Below are positions 1-8,874 of a stretch of 64,000 nucleotides of DNA, one piece after another; within the stretch, counting starts at the first letter, position 1; each line of letters begins with the position of its first letter. The translations under genes and the position numbers were made by a program. This stretch comes from Nostoc sp. MG11. GTDB taxonomy: Bacteria > Cyanobacteriota > Cyanobacteriia > Cyanobacteriales > Nostocaceae. The notes under the pieces were generated by a model. That model was not told where the DNA came from. It saw nothing but the letters and a program-made list of their open reading frames with translations, and did not search any database. The stretch is taken from the NCBI RefSeq assembly GCF_014904695.1, contig NZ_JACXXN010000030.1, positions 1-64,000 on the forward strand. Reading direction: 5' to 3'.

Positions 1-453
1 TAATCTCAGTTGCACTCGACTTAATAAATCCTCAACATTTAAGAAACTGGTTTGCCAGTTGCTGCTACTGTACCTCATAACAGCCGTAAATGCTGTATGC
101 ACGCCTTTGGAGAATATTGGATACAGTACACTGGCAAGGTAGGCTACGGTGCAATGATGGACATGGGTGGTGATACATTTCCCGAATTCTTAGAAAATTT
201 GGATGAGCTTCATACTCGTCTTAGTATCAATTTTCCAAAATATGATCCGCCTTCGTTTGAGTGTACTGAAACAGAAGAAAATTCTTTAGAATTACACTAC
301 CGTTCTAGTCGTCATGGGCTAACTGCAATGGTTGTCGGTTTGCTCAAAGGTTTGGGGACAAGGTTCAACACAGAAGTTAATATTGTCCAAACTCAAAATC
401 GGGAAGAGGGAGCGGAGCATGATGCTTTTTTGATTGAGTATAAACTTAACTGA
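1..453 (+). pseudogene. H-NOX (heme NO/O2-binding) sensor, C-terminal part, 5' end cut off and apparently disrupted
   Basis: The readable frame (from about base 52) encodes the C-terminal two thirds of an H-NOX heme domain: the AFGEYW and EFLENLDELHTR segments, then LHYRSSR, which carries the Y-x-S-x-R motif that binds the heme propionates, then the GLLKGLGTRF and EEGAEHD segments. Standalone H-NOX proteins of about 180 residues bind NO or O2 and control a partner kinase. This frame has a stop at 40-42. Residues resembling the upstream family sequence (TFKKLV, then ITAVNAV) lie in the neighbouring frame, so one or more small indels between about 45 and 96 probably break the gene. The heme-ligand histidine would lie upstream of the window. 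It is followed immediately by its kinase. Family identity is certain; the broken state is an inference. Confidence 0.7.
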
Positions 454-460
454 CTATGTT

Positions 461-1876
461 ATGATTTCTCCTCAGTTCAGTCTTCCACCACAGTTGTTCG
501 CAAAAGCCTTTCCATTTCATATTGTGTTCAATCGTGAAAGGAAGATTGTACAAGTGGGAGAGGTTTTGCAACGTATTCATCCAGACCCTTTAATAGGCAG
601 TTTAATTGAGCAAAACTTTCAGATTATACGTCCAAAGATTCAGGTTGATTTTATAGCGATCGCCAAACGGCTTAGCTCTTTATTTATGTTTGAATCTTTG
701 CATAATAAGATGATTCTTAAAGGGCAAATGATGTATGTTCCTGAGCGGGAAATTATGGTTTTTCTCTGCTCTGTTTGGGGAAATAATACAGATACTCTAG
801 CTAACTCTAATTTGAAGCTGAAAGACTTTGCAATTCATGACCAGACTGTTGACTTATTTTTTTTGCTACAAGCTAAAGACATAGCTTTGGAGGATATTCA
901 GAAATTAACAGATGAACTTACCCAGCGACAAGCACAGCTAGAAAACGCGCTACAAATTCAAGAATATTTGGCTAAGACTGCCGAAACACAAGCACAAAAG
1001 CTAAAAAATACTCTCAAGGAGTTGCAACAGACACAATCGCAACTAATTCAAACTGAAAAAATGTCTAGTCTGGGTCAATTAGTTGCTGGTGTTGCCCACG
1101 AAATTAATAACCCAGTAAACTTTATTTATGGCAACCTCAAATATATTAATGAATACACTCAGTATTTACTAAGTTTAATCCAGATATACCAGCAGTTTTA
1201 TCCTCAACCTCACCCGCAAATTGAAGCTTTACTTAAAAAAAACGACCTAGACTTTATCATAGAAGACCTACCAAAAACCTTATCTTCTTTAGAAGTCGGC
1301 GCTAAACGTATTCGTGAGATTGTCCTCAATTTACGGAACTTCTCGCGGCTTGACCAAGCTGGGATGAAACCTGCTGATATTCATGAAGGTATCGATAATA
1401 CACTATTGATTTTGCAACATCGTCTAGAAGATAAATCTGGTTTTCAGCCAATTAAAATTATCAAAGAATATGGCGATTTACCTCTTGTAGAATGTTATGC
1501 AGGACAAATAAATCAGGTGTTTATGAATATTTTAAGTAATGCGATTGATGCTATGCACTACCAGGAAAAAGTCTATGCAAAACAAGGAATTGCAAAGCAA
1601 TATAGTAGCATTACCATCCAAACTCACTTAGAAAATCAACAGCACGTAATTATCATTATTAAAGATAATGGTTCAGGGATGACAGAAAACGTTAAGCAAA
1701 AAATATTTGACCCTTTTTTCACAACTAAACCTGTAGGACAAGGCACTGGTTTAGGATTATCAATCAGCTATCAAATCGTTGTAGATAAGCATCACGGGAA
1801 AATAGAGTGTATTTCGGAAGTTGGAAAAGGAACAGAATTCTGGATTGAAATTCCAGTTAGGCAAAAAGCTGCTTAG
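461..1876 (+). CDS. H-NOX-associated sensor histidine kinase (HNOBA domain, HisKA, HATPase)
   Basis: Residues up to about 140 form the heme-NO-binding-associated (HNOBA) PAS-like domain, seen as FPFHIVFNRERKIVQVGE and IIRPKIQVDF. A coiled coil rich in Gln and Leu follows. The HisKA H-box reads [14 protein letters not shown], with the phospho-acceptor His near residue 213. The ATPase domain has NAIDAM (N box), DNGSGM (G1), [15 protein letters not shown] (F and G2) and a normal C-terminus. There is no membrane segment, so it is cytosolic. The frame is open from a TTG at 434, overlapping the H-NOX end; I prefer the ATG at 461, eight bases past the H-NOX stop. It is the expected signalling partner of the upstream heme sensor in a NO-responsive two-component pathway. 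No cognate response regulator is adjacent. The kinase looks intact even though its sensor does not. Confidence 0.9.
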   Translation: MISPQFSLPPQLFAKAFPFHIVFNRERKIVQVGEVLQRIHPDPLIGSLIEQNFQIIRPKIQVDFIAIAKRLSSLFMFESLHNKMILKGQMMYVPEREIMVFLCSVWGNNTDTLANSNLKLKDFAIHDQTVDLFFLLQAKDIALEDIQKLTDELTQRQAQLENALQIQEYLAKTAETQAQKLKNTLKELQQTQSQLIQTEKMSSLGQLVAGVAHEINNPVNFIYGNLKYINEYTQYLLSLIQIYQQFYPQPHPQIEALLKKNDLDFIIEDLPKTLSSLEVGAKRIREIVLNLRNFSRLDQAGMKPADIHEGIDNTLLILQHRLEDKSGFQPIKIIKEYGDLPLVECYAGQINQVFMNILSNAIDAMHYQEKVYAKQGIAKQYSSITIQTHLENQQHVIIIIKDNGSGMTENVKQKIFDPFFTTKPVGQGTGLGLSISYQIVVDKHHGKIECISEVGKGTEFWIEIPVRQKAA

Positions 1877-1938
1877 TCAACTCCAGCTTTGAACAAGAAG
1901 TTATAGGATAGAGATCCAGTATCAATTCTTGATTTCCT

Positions 1939-3030
1939 ATGTCTGCTACGCCTCTTGTATCTCAGGTTGACTCACACAACCCAGAAAAATCAGAACTAAT
2001 TCCTCTACTAGGTGCTTCGGTTGTGGAGTTAAGCGCTTGGGTACAGCAGCAGGGACAACCTGCTTACAGAGGAAAGCAACTGCATGAATGGATCTATCAG
2101 AAGGGGGCGCGATCGCTATCTGATATTTCTGTCTTCCCCAAACAATGGCGTGCAGAAGTTGCAGAAATCCCTATTGGGCGCTCAACCATACACCACCGTG
2201 CTGTTGCACCCGATGGCACAATAAAATATCTTCTAGAACTCGCAGATAGTCAAATTATTGAAACTGTTGGTATTCCCACCTTTGGAGAAGGGGGAAAAGG
2301 CCCAAAATCCCGGCTGACAGTTTGCGTCTCTACTCAAGTGGGTTGTCCAATGGCGTGTGATTTCTGCGCTACTGGTAAAGGAGGCTACAAGCGCAATTTG
2401 GCAGTACATGAAATTGTAGATCAGGTGTTGACTGTACAAGAAGATTTTCAGCAACGGGTTAGCAACGTGGTGTTTATGGGACTGGGTGAACCGTTGTTGA
2501 ATACTGAGAATGTACTAGCAGCCCTGAAATCTCTAAATCAAGATGTCGGTATAGGAGCGCGATCGCTTACTGTCTCAACAGTTGGTATTCGCGATCGCAT
2601 TCGTCAGTTTGCTCAACACCATTTGCAAGTCACTCTTGCTGTTAGTCTCCACGCACCTAACCAAGCGCTGCGAGAAAAACTCATCCCCAGCGCCCGCGCC
2701 TATCCTTTAGAAGATTTGCTGACTGAGTGCCGCGAATATGTGGAAATTACTGGACGCCGGGTTACTTTTGAATATATTCTTCTCGCTGGTGTCAACGATT
2801 TGCCAGAACATGCATTACAACTGGCAAAATGTTTGAGAGGATTCCAAAGTCATGTGAATTTGATTCCCTACAATCCTATTGAAGAAGTAGATTACAAACG
2901 TCCTAACCGCGATCACATTCAAGCTTTTGTCAACATTCTTAAGCAACAACAAATTGCTGTTAGCGTTCGCTACTCTCGTGGTTTAGAAGCTGATGCTGCT
3001 TGTGGACAACTGAGAGCCAGTAAGAATTAA
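1939..3030 (+). CDS. rlmN: Dual-specificity 23S rRNA (A2503-C2)/tRNA (A37-C2) methyltransferase RlmN
   Basis: This radical-SAM enzyme methylates C2 of A2503 in 23S rRNA and A37 of some tRNAs. The CxxxCxxC cluster-binding motif is visible as CPMACDFC after [25 protein letters not shown] and VSLHAPN are the usual RlmN core blocks. The two catalytic cysteines expected in the family are present: the one in the C-terminal DAACGQLR block and those of the cluster region. Length (363 residues) is normal for the family. The ATG at 1939 follows an AT-rich leader. It is a single gene on the plus strand, not obviously linked in function to the H-NOX pair 60 bases upstream. Three HIP1-like GCGATCGC sites fall in or near the gene. 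Confidence 0.96.
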   Translation: MSATPLVSQVDSHNPEKSELIPLLGASVVELSAWVQQQGQPAYRGKQLHEWIYQKGARSLSDISVFPKQWRAEVAEIPIGRSTIHHRAVAPDGTIKYLLELADSQIIETVGIPTFGEGGKGPKSRLTVCVSTQVGCPMACDFCATGKGGYKRNLAVHEIVDQVLTVQEDFQQRVSNVVFMGLGEPLLNTENVLAALKSLNQDVGIGARSLTVSTVGIRDRIRQFAQHHLQVTLAVSLHAPNQALREKLIPSARAYPLEDLLTECREYVEITGRRVTFEYILLAGVNDLPEHALQLAKCLRGFQSHVNLIPYNPIEEVDYKRPNRDHIQAFVNILKQQQIAVSVRYSRGLEADAACGQLRASKN

Positions 3031-3067
3031 CTGTGTAAGCGAAAGTTATAGAAAACAGTGACTAGGA

Positions 3068-3085
3068 TTTGAGCGATCGCTCAAA
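3068..3085. repeat. Perfect 18-bp palindrome containing a HIP1 octamer
   Basis: TTTGAGCGATCGCTCAAA reads the same on both strands and has GCGATCGC at its centre. It lies 38 bases after rlmN and about 33 bases before the next gene. It could fold into a hairpin and act as a weak terminator, but there is no T-run, so a repeat/HIP1 expansion is equally likely. Confidence 0.6.
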
Positions 3086-3118
3086 CTAATCTATAACAAT
3101 TAAGGAGAAAACTGCATT

Positions 3119-3592
3119 ATGAATGGCTCATTTATATCTAAGTCAGGGCTACTATTGATCATTCTTACAACAGTTTTGCCAATTAATTCTCCTGCCTATG
3201 GACAAATAATTGAGACGAATCCTCAAAGGCAAACCTCATTTCAAGAAAGAGTCAGACAACAACAAGAAGAACGAGATCAGCAAATGCAAGAGCAAGTTCA
3301 GAAAACATGGCTACAGTTATATATTCAAGAACCACAACAACAGCAAGAGCAACTAAGATTACAACAACAAGAATTTGGCCAACAACGCCAACAAATGAGG
3401 CAACAGCAACAATTTAGACAGCAACAGCAACAAATGAGACAACAGCAGCAAGAATTTAGCCGACAGCAACAATTGAGATTACAACAGCAGGAAGTGAGAC
3501 GGCAACAAGAATTTAGACGACAGCAAGAATTTAGCCGACAGCAACAATTGAGACTACAGCAACAATTTAGACGACAGCAAGAAAATCTGTGA
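3119..3592 (+). CDS. Secreted glutamine-rich low-complexity protein
   Basis: Residues 1-29 are a good Sec signal peptide: a hydrophobic core (GLLLIILTTVLPI) then a small-residue site before Gln. The rest is about 35 to 40 percent Gln, arranged as irregular repeats of QQQ with Arg, Leu, Phe and Glu (for example RQQQEFSRQQQLRLQQQ). No catalytic domain is recognisable. The composition predicts a charged helical or disordered polymer. AAGGAG at 3103 is an acceptable ribosome-binding site for the ATG at 3119. Internal repeats in DNA (CAACAGCAA) make copy-number change by slippage likely. It is a periplasmic or secreted protein of unknown role. Confidence 0.75.
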   Translation: MNGSFISKSGLLLIILTTVLPINSPAYGQIIETNPQRQTSFQERVRQQQEERDQQMQEQVQKTWLQLYIQEPQQQQEQLRLQQQEFGQQRQQMRQQQQFRQQQQQMRQQQQEFSRQQQLRLQQQEVRRQQEFRRQQEFSRQQQLRLQQQFRRQQENL

Positions 3593-4465
3593 AGTATTCA
3601 GAGTTCCTGATGAGGAGCGATCTCTGTAAAACTTTATCTGGCTTGTTGAAGGACTTACACGGCTCTACGGTATCTTTTCAATATCAAATTTCGTTATGAA
3701 TGTTGTCGATGATACAGTAGACCTGAATAATTTTATTGCTTTTTCTCCCCTCTGCCCAATTAGGTATGAGGGGATTTTATATTGCGATCGCTGTATCTCT
3801 TCTAAAGAGTAACTTGAGTTAAATACTTGCCAATATATCGTCTATCTGTAGATAGATATTACTATTTGAAAAAGCAGCGTCAATTATCTATATAATTCAA
3901 ATTTATATATATATTCAGGAATATTTTAGGGATGCGTCGACATGATGATTTATACCCTCAAATATGATTGAGTGTTGATCCTACGCCTTTTTGAGATTTT
4001 TTATTTGAATTCGCCAACAGTTTCTACAATACAGATTCACCCCAATTCCTGGAAAAAGTCTTGCTCTATGAGGCAAATAATTGTATTGTTAAAGGTGGTT
4101 TTCTCAAAAGCGCTAACCAAACAAAATTTTATGGTTTTAGCCTTGCATCATATTATGTTGCTAAAAATGCTTAATTGAGAATAATCCAAACGTTAATAAA
4201 GTGGGGTTAATGCTTATTTTTTTTAGTTATAATAAACCAGAAGTATTGGGTAAGCTTATACTTTTGCTTTATCAATAACCCCAATCAAGTTTTATCTATA
4301 GTCAATGATTGCTTAACAGAATCTTGAGGCAACAAGATAGCTTTTGGCTGAAGACCTAAAGCTAACTTATTGTCATAAATCAAACTGTTTGTATATAAGG
4401 TAAGTAAACTTCAACTACTAACATCTGTATTAAAATATTACATATTTATTTAAGTGAGGAGGGTG
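3593..4465. other. Long AT-rich intergenic region
   Basis: About 870 bases without a convincing gene. It holds a terminator-like hairpin (listed separately) and one HIP1 site near 3784. An open frame of 68 codons at 3972-4178 has no recognisable motif, and its composition matches the surrounding non-coding DNA. The last 300 bases are very AT-rich and presumably contain the promoter of the glycosyltransferase cluster. Confidence 0.6.
3747..3778 (+). terminator. Putative intrinsic terminator
   Basis: The arms CCCCTC and GAGGGG enclose a 15-base loop and are followed by ATTTTATATT. It lies 155 bases downstream of the glutamine-rich gene and is the first plausible stop for its transcript. The loop is longer than usual, so support is moderate. 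Confidence 0.45.
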
Positions 4466-5596
4466 ATGAATATTTATATTTACTTACCGCAATTTCCAGC
4501 ATTTGGAGACAAAATCACCGATGGAATGACAAAGGCTATACACGGTTTGTCTTCAGGGCTTGCATCTCATGGGGTTCAAGTTACAATATTGTGCGAAGGT
4601 AAAGAAGACAATTTTTTTAAGTCAAATACTGGTTACGCAATTAAGTGTTTTGCTCAAAAAAATAAGTCGCACAAATTTGAAGTTCCATCCGGTTTAAAGC
4701 AGTATATCTCTCAAGAAACAAAAGATTCTATTGTAATTATTAATGGAATATTTTATTTTAAAAGTTATCTATTATCACGTTTGTGTAAAAAAAATGCTAT
4801 TCCATATATAATTGCACCCCACGATCCTTATCATCCATCTATTTTTAGTAAAAATGCTCATCTTAAATGGTCTTATTGGTATCTCATAGAAAAACGTCTA
4901 TTGCAACAAGCAAATGCTATCCAAGTTTTAGATATTCGCCATGCTAAATGGTTGGAACGTTTAAATATTCATACCCCAGCTATAGAGGCCCCCAATGGCT
5001 TCTCACCCGATGATGTACACTCTGAATCTTTGCTAAGTTGGACAGAGATAGGAATTCCTAAACTTTTATTTTTGGGACGGATAGATTCCCATAATAAAGG
5101 TTTGGATATTTTAATTGATGGATTTAAGGAAGTACTAGAAACGATAGATGCTAGACTTTTTATTCAAGGCCCTGATTGGGGAGATAAAAATAAATTACAA
5201 AAGAGGGCTGCTCAACTTTCTATATTAGAAAAAGTTTCTTTTATTGAGCCTAACTATAATCAATCTTCTTCATCAATAATTGCTGAATACGATATTTTCT
5301 GTCTAGCCTCACGTTTTGAAGGATTTAGCTTAGCTGCTCTAGAAGCAATGCTAGCAGGTCGAGTATTGTTAGTTTCAGAAGTTGCTGGCATTGCACACTA
5401 TGTTCAAGCAAGTGGTTGTGGGGTTGTGGTCAAGCCAGATGTATTATCAATCAAAGAAGGATTAGTAAAATTATTGAAATCTCGTGCAGATTGGAAAGAA
5501 ATGGGATTGCGTGGACGGCGTTATGCACTTGAGCATCTGCAATGGAATCAAATAGCACGCAATGCTTTAGAAGATTATAAAACGCTTATTAAATAA
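4466..5596 (+). CDS. Glycosyltransferase family 4 (GT-B fold)
   Basis: The N-terminal Rossmann half has a GT4-type start: IYIYLPQFPAFGDKIT, then GLASHGVQVTILCEG. The C-terminal nucleotide-sugar domain shows KLLFLGRIDSHNKGLDIL and the acidic EGFSLAALEAM segment, with the E-x7-E arrangement of retaining GT4 enzymes. Length (376 residues) is normal. The frame opens at a GTG (4454), but GAGGAGGG sits directly before the ATG at 4466, so that ATG is chosen. It probably adds a sugar from a nucleotide donor to a lipid-linked glycan. It is the first gene of a cluster with an acyltransferase and a GT2. The DNA is visibly AT-richer than the neighbours. Confidence 0.88.
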   Translation: MNIYIYLPQFPAFGDKITDGMTKAIHGLSSGLASHGVQVTILCEGKEDNFFKSNTGYAIKCFAQKNKSHKFEVPSGLKQYISQETKDSIVIINGIFYFKSYLLSRLCKKNAIPYIIAPHDPYHPSIFSKNAHLKWSYWYLIEKRLLQQANAIQVLDIRHAKWLERLNIHTPAIEAPNGFSPDDVHSESLLSWTEIGIPKLLFLGRIDSHNKGLDILIDGFKEVLETIDARLFIQGPDWGDKNKLQKRAAQLSILEKVSFIEPNYNQSSSSIIAEYDIFCLASRFEGFSLAALEAMLAGRVLLVSEVAGIAHYVQASGCGVVVKPDVLSIKEGLVKLLKSRADWKEMGLRGRRYALEHLQWNQIARNALEDYKTLIK

Positions 5597-5638
5597 AATT
5601 TAAATGTTACTAAAGTTAGAAAAAATAAAATTCACCTA

Positions 5639-6358
5639 ATGAACAACTTTTTAATTGCCCTCTTAGTAGCTTTACTCCCATCTAAACTAAAAATATTAGT
5701 TTTAAAACTAATGGGTCATGAAATTGGTAAAAATGTTTATATTGGTTTGTCAATCTTAAACATTAAAAAAATTACTCTAAAAGATAATGTAAAAATCCAA
5801 AGCTTTAACTATTTTAAAAACCTCTCCCATCTAACTATGATGGAAAAATCTGCTATTTCTGGATGGGGGAATTGGTTTACTGCATCCAAACTAAACTATC
5901 AAGATAATGAAGACTTTGGATGTCTGACAATTGGTGAATGTAGCAGTATAACAGGTAGACATTATTTTGATGTTCCAGGACAAATAATTATAGGTAAAGC
6001 TACTTTAATAGGTGGTTATAATTCAACATTTTATACACATACCATCACCGCAGATATTGATGTTACTAATATTAATAAGTCAATTATTATTGGTGATAGG
6101 TGTTATATCGGTAGTCATTGTATGTTCTTACCAGGTACAGCCATAGGCTCATTTACATTTGTTGGCGCTGGTTCTGTTGTTACAAAGAACTTTATGGATA
6201 AGAATTATATTTTATTAGCAGGAAATCCAGCTATGGTTAAAAAAGTCTATCCTAAAGAATCCAAATTTTTTCTAGATTACTTTAGTAAATATGGATTTAA
6301 GCTAGCTGATTATGCTTATGAAGATACAAAAAAAGCTGAGATTGAAACTAGAATATAA
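5639..6358 (+). CDS. Hexapeptide-repeat (left-handed beta-helix) acyltransferase
   Basis: Starts with a short hydrophobic stretch (FLIALLVALLPSKLKILVL). Then come repeated hexapeptide turns such as IGKNVYIG, ITLKDNVKI, LTIGECSSI, IIIGDRCYIG and FVGAGSVVTKN, ending in AGNPAMVKKVYP. This is the left-handed beta-helix fold of acetyl/acyl-CoA-dependent O-acetyltransferases of the WcaF/maltose-transacetylase type. It lies 43 bases after the GT4 gene in the same direction, so co-transcription is likely, and it probably decorates the same surface polysaccharide. The catalytic histidine is likely one of those in FYTHTITAD or GSHCMFLPGT. Substrate cannot be deduced. Confidence 0.85.
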   Translation: MNNFLIALLVALLPSKLKILVLKLMGHEIGKNVYIGLSILNIKKITLKDNVKIQSFNYFKNLSHLTMMEKSAISGWGNWFTASKLNYQDNEDFGCLTIGECSSITGRHYFDVPGQIIIGKATLIGGYNSTFYTHTITADIDVTNINKSIIIGDRCYIGSHCMFLPGTAIGSFTFVGAGSVVTKNFMDKNYILLAGNPAMVKKVYPKESKFFLDYFSKYGFKLADYAYEDTKKAEIETRI

Positions 6359-6531
6359 AACCATCTGGAGTTTAATCGCCAGTTTACCTTAAGTCTACGA
6401 TTTCAGCAGTAGATAATAATTCAAAATGTAAATAATCAAAAAATAGCTAACACAGGTGTGCTTGCAATCCTTAATGGACTGTAGAAAGCTATAGTTTTCA
6501 AGTTGTGCAATGTACTAGATGAGAATGCAAA

Positions 6532-7401
6532 ATGAATGAGCCAGTAATACATTCTACGCCTACTGTATCAGTAATGATGCTTGCTTATAATGTGAAAAAA
6601 TATATTAATGATGCTATTGAGAGCGTACTAAATCAGACTTTTTCTGATTGGGAACTCATCATTATAGATGACGGTAGTACTGATGGAACTACCGAATTAA
6701 TCGCTCAGTATGCAGCAAAAGATTCACGAATTAAAGTCTATTATCAAGAACATGGAGGTCGGGGTAAAGCACGTAATAAGTGCTTAGAATATTCTCGCGG
6801 TAAGTATATTGCTGTATGCGATAGTGATGATATTTCTTATCCTGAACGTTTTGAGAAGCAAGTTAATTTTTTAGATAACAATTTAGATATTGGCGCTGTC
6901 GGTTCTCAATCATGCTCTTTTTGTGAAGAAGCAATTTTTGATCCAGCTAAAATTATCTTTTGGCCTACCAATCCAAATAAAGTGTACCAAGGCTTTAAAC
7001 AAGGCAAAATGAAAATAGCAAATTGTGCTGCAATGATCAGGACATCTCTATTTAAAGAATACGGTGGTTATTGTGAGGAATTACATCGAGCGCAAGACTA
7101 TGAATTTTTCAGCAGAATAACTCAAAAAGGTATTGGTCTGACAAATTTACCAGAGGTGCTAGTTTTTTACAGACAATCCAACTTTATTCAGAATTTTCAG
7201 TACTTTAAAGAAAATGCAATATATACCGATTATGCTAATTATCGGTTATCTGGAGGTACTAAAAGTTTTAATGAATTTAACCGTAGAGTAATTAGTAAAC
7301 TACGTCAAAACTATCTGATATTGAATTATTGGCGATTTTTGATAATTATGAAGGTTAAAAAGCTTAAGCTTTACCGTAACCTTTACGCAAATATGAGTTG
7401 A
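6532..7401 (+). CDS. Glycosyltransferase family 2 (GT-A fold)
   Basis: The classic GT2 start VSVMMLAYNVKKYINDAIES is followed by LIIIDDGSTDGT (nucleotide binding) and IAVCDSDDIS, the DxD metal-binding motif. ELHRAQDYEFFSRI corresponds to the catalytic-base region (ED/QD-type). Length (289 residues) is standard for a soluble inverting enzyme acting at the inner membrane. It is separated by 173 bases from the acyltransferase and shares its direction and low GC, so all three genes probably serve one exopolysaccharide or lipopolysaccharide pathway. The C-terminus is rich in Lys and aromatic residues. Confidence 0.88.
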   Translation: MNEPVIHSTPTVSVMMLAYNVKKYINDAIESVLNQTFSDWELIIIDDGSTDGTTELIAQYAAKDSRIKVYYQEHGGRGKARNKCLEYSRGKYIAVCDSDDISYPERFEKQVNFLDNNLDIGAVGSQSCSFCEEAIFDPAKIIFWPTNPNKVYQGFKQGKMKIANCAAMIRTSLFKEYGGYCEELHRAQDYEFFSRITQKGIGLTNLPEVLVFYRQSNFIQNFQYFKENAIYTDYANYRLSGGTKSFNEFNRRVISKLRQNYLILNYWRFLIIMKVKKLKLYRNLYANMS

Positions 7402-7421
7402 AACTAGCTCGATACTCAATA

Positions 7422-8627
7422 TTAAGCTTGGTGAATTTCTCCTAGTAGTACTTCTTGGGATGCACCAGTGGCAGTAGGTAAGTTACCAGGAATGTCTAAA
7501 TTTCGCCAGTAAGCTAAAACAGCGAAGGCGATCGCTTCTTTAAAATCTGCATTCAAACCAACTTCATCTGTAGTCAAAACTGGTATTGATGGCAACAATA
7601 ACTGTAATCTTTGTTTTAAATAAAGATTGCGACTACCACCACCACATAATAATACTCGCTGTGGCATTTGTGGTAAAAAAGTTTGGTAACTGTGAGCAAT
7701 TGAAGCAGCTGTAAGTTCCGTAAGAGTTGCCAGCATGTCGGCGGGACTGAGTTGATATGCTTCGGCATCTTGTAAACATTGATGCAGGTAAGCTACGCCG
7801 AATAACTCGCGCCCAGTAGATTTGGGCGGCGGGAGATGAAAGTAATCTTGGCTAAGCCATTGCTCTACCAATGGATAGCAAGGAGTGCCACTAGCTGCCC
7901 AATCGCCGTTTTCATCGTAAGTTTTAACACCAGCGCTTAAATGCTCCACAGCCAAATCTAAAAGACTATTTCCTGGGCCGGTATCCCAAGCGCGAATTTT
8001 TTCCAGCCAGTCGCCATTTTGTCGAGGAGGAATATACGCAACATTCCCAATACCGCCAATGTTTTGAATACAACGCCCCTCCTCAAGATGGCTGAGCAAA
8101 AAGGCATCTATTCTCGGTACAAGAGGCGCACCGTGACCACCAATGGCGATATCAGCAGCACGAAAATTACTTACAGTAGTAATTCTCGTCAAATGAGCAA
8201 TCAATTCACCACGCCCTAATTGCAAGCTGTAACCCAAAGGAGTGCTGAGTAAAGAGTGAGAAGTTAAAATTTCTCCCCCTCTTCCCCCCGGTGGGCGATG
8301 ATAAACAGTTTGACCGTGAGAACCGATTAGAGTAGCTGGCTGATGATCAATTTGGATATTTTGGGCGGCTTGAGCAAAGGTAAAGGCGATCGCATCATCT
8401 ATTTCTGCTAATTCTGCCATTGAAATGGCTTCCCCAGCACAAACTGCTAAGATTTTGGCTCTAAGTTCGGCGGGGTAAGGATATGTAGTTCCAGCTACCA
8501 ACTCAATTTTTAAATCAAAATCTGTACCGGAAATATCTACTAAAGCAGCATCTATGCCATCTACAGATGTGCCACTAATTAAACCGATAACGCGAGTTGG
8601 AACAGCAGCTTGTAGAGTCGGTTGCAT
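7422..8627 (-). CDS. anmK: Anhydro-N-acetylmuramic acid kinase
   Basis: AnmK phosphorylates and opens 1,6-anhydro-MurNAc released from peptidoglycan turnover, giving MurNAc-6-phosphate for recycling. [17 protein letters not shown] is the ATP-binding signature. [54 protein letters not shown] and [10 protein letters not shown] are further family blocks. Length (401 residues) is slightly above the usual 370 to 390. The start at 8627 gives the family N-terminus after about 10 extra residues. It converges with the GT2 gene, with 20 bases between stops, and has no partner gene here. Confidence 0.96.
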   Translation of the reverse strand: MQPTLQAAVPTRVIGLISGTSVDGIDAALVDISGTDFDLKIELVAGTTYPYPAELRAKILAVCAGEAISMAELAEIDDAIAFTFAQAAQNIQIDHQPATLIGSHGQTVYHRPPGGRGGEILTSHSLLSTPLGYSLQLGRGELIAHLTRITTVSNFRAADIAIGGHGAPLVPRIDAFLLSHLEEGRCIQNIGGIGNVAYIPPRQNGDWLEKIRAWDTGPGNSLLDLAVEHLSAGVKTYDENGDWAASGTPCYPLVEQWLSQDYFHLPPPKSTGRELFGVAYLHQCLQDAEAYQLSPADMLATLTELTAASIAHSYQTFLPQMPQRVLLCGGGSRNLYLKQRLQLLLPSIPVLTTDEVGLNADFKEAIAFAVLAYWRNLDIPGNLPTATGASQEVLLGEIHQA

Positions 8628-8725
8628 GGATATACATTCTGATATTGATTGTCAGAGATAGTTTAATTTATGCCGCTAGCAATGTCAAAAAACAAGCAAT
8701 AATTTTCCCTAATATCGGCTAATTA

Positions 8726-8865
8726 TATAGCGGTTCTCGTTTGCATTAAGTACATTTTTAAACCTCACCCCTAGCCCCTCTCCTTAGCAAGGAGAGGGGA
8801 GTGTTTGCGTTAGCAAATACGGGGTGAGGTTCAGACTGTATTGCACTGACGCGAGAACTGCTATA
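8726..8865. mobile_element. MITE-like element with imperfect terminal inverted repeats
   Basis: The ends TATAGCGGTTCTCG (8726) and CGAGAACTGCTATA (8852) are inverted copies with one mismatch. Inside lies a strong inverted repeat: CCTCACCCC near 8763 pairs with GGGGTGAGG near 8821, and CCCCTCTCCTT pairs with AAGGAGAGGGG. At about 140 bp, with no coding potential and a hairpin core, it fits a non-autonomous miniature element. It occupies the anmK-kdpD spacer. No clear target-site duplication was found. Confidence 0.6.
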
Positions 8866-8874
8866 GATGAGAGT

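Noticed and set aside
3972-4178. 68-codon open frame in AT-rich spacer
   Set aside because: Composition equals that of the non-coding flanks and no motif is visible.
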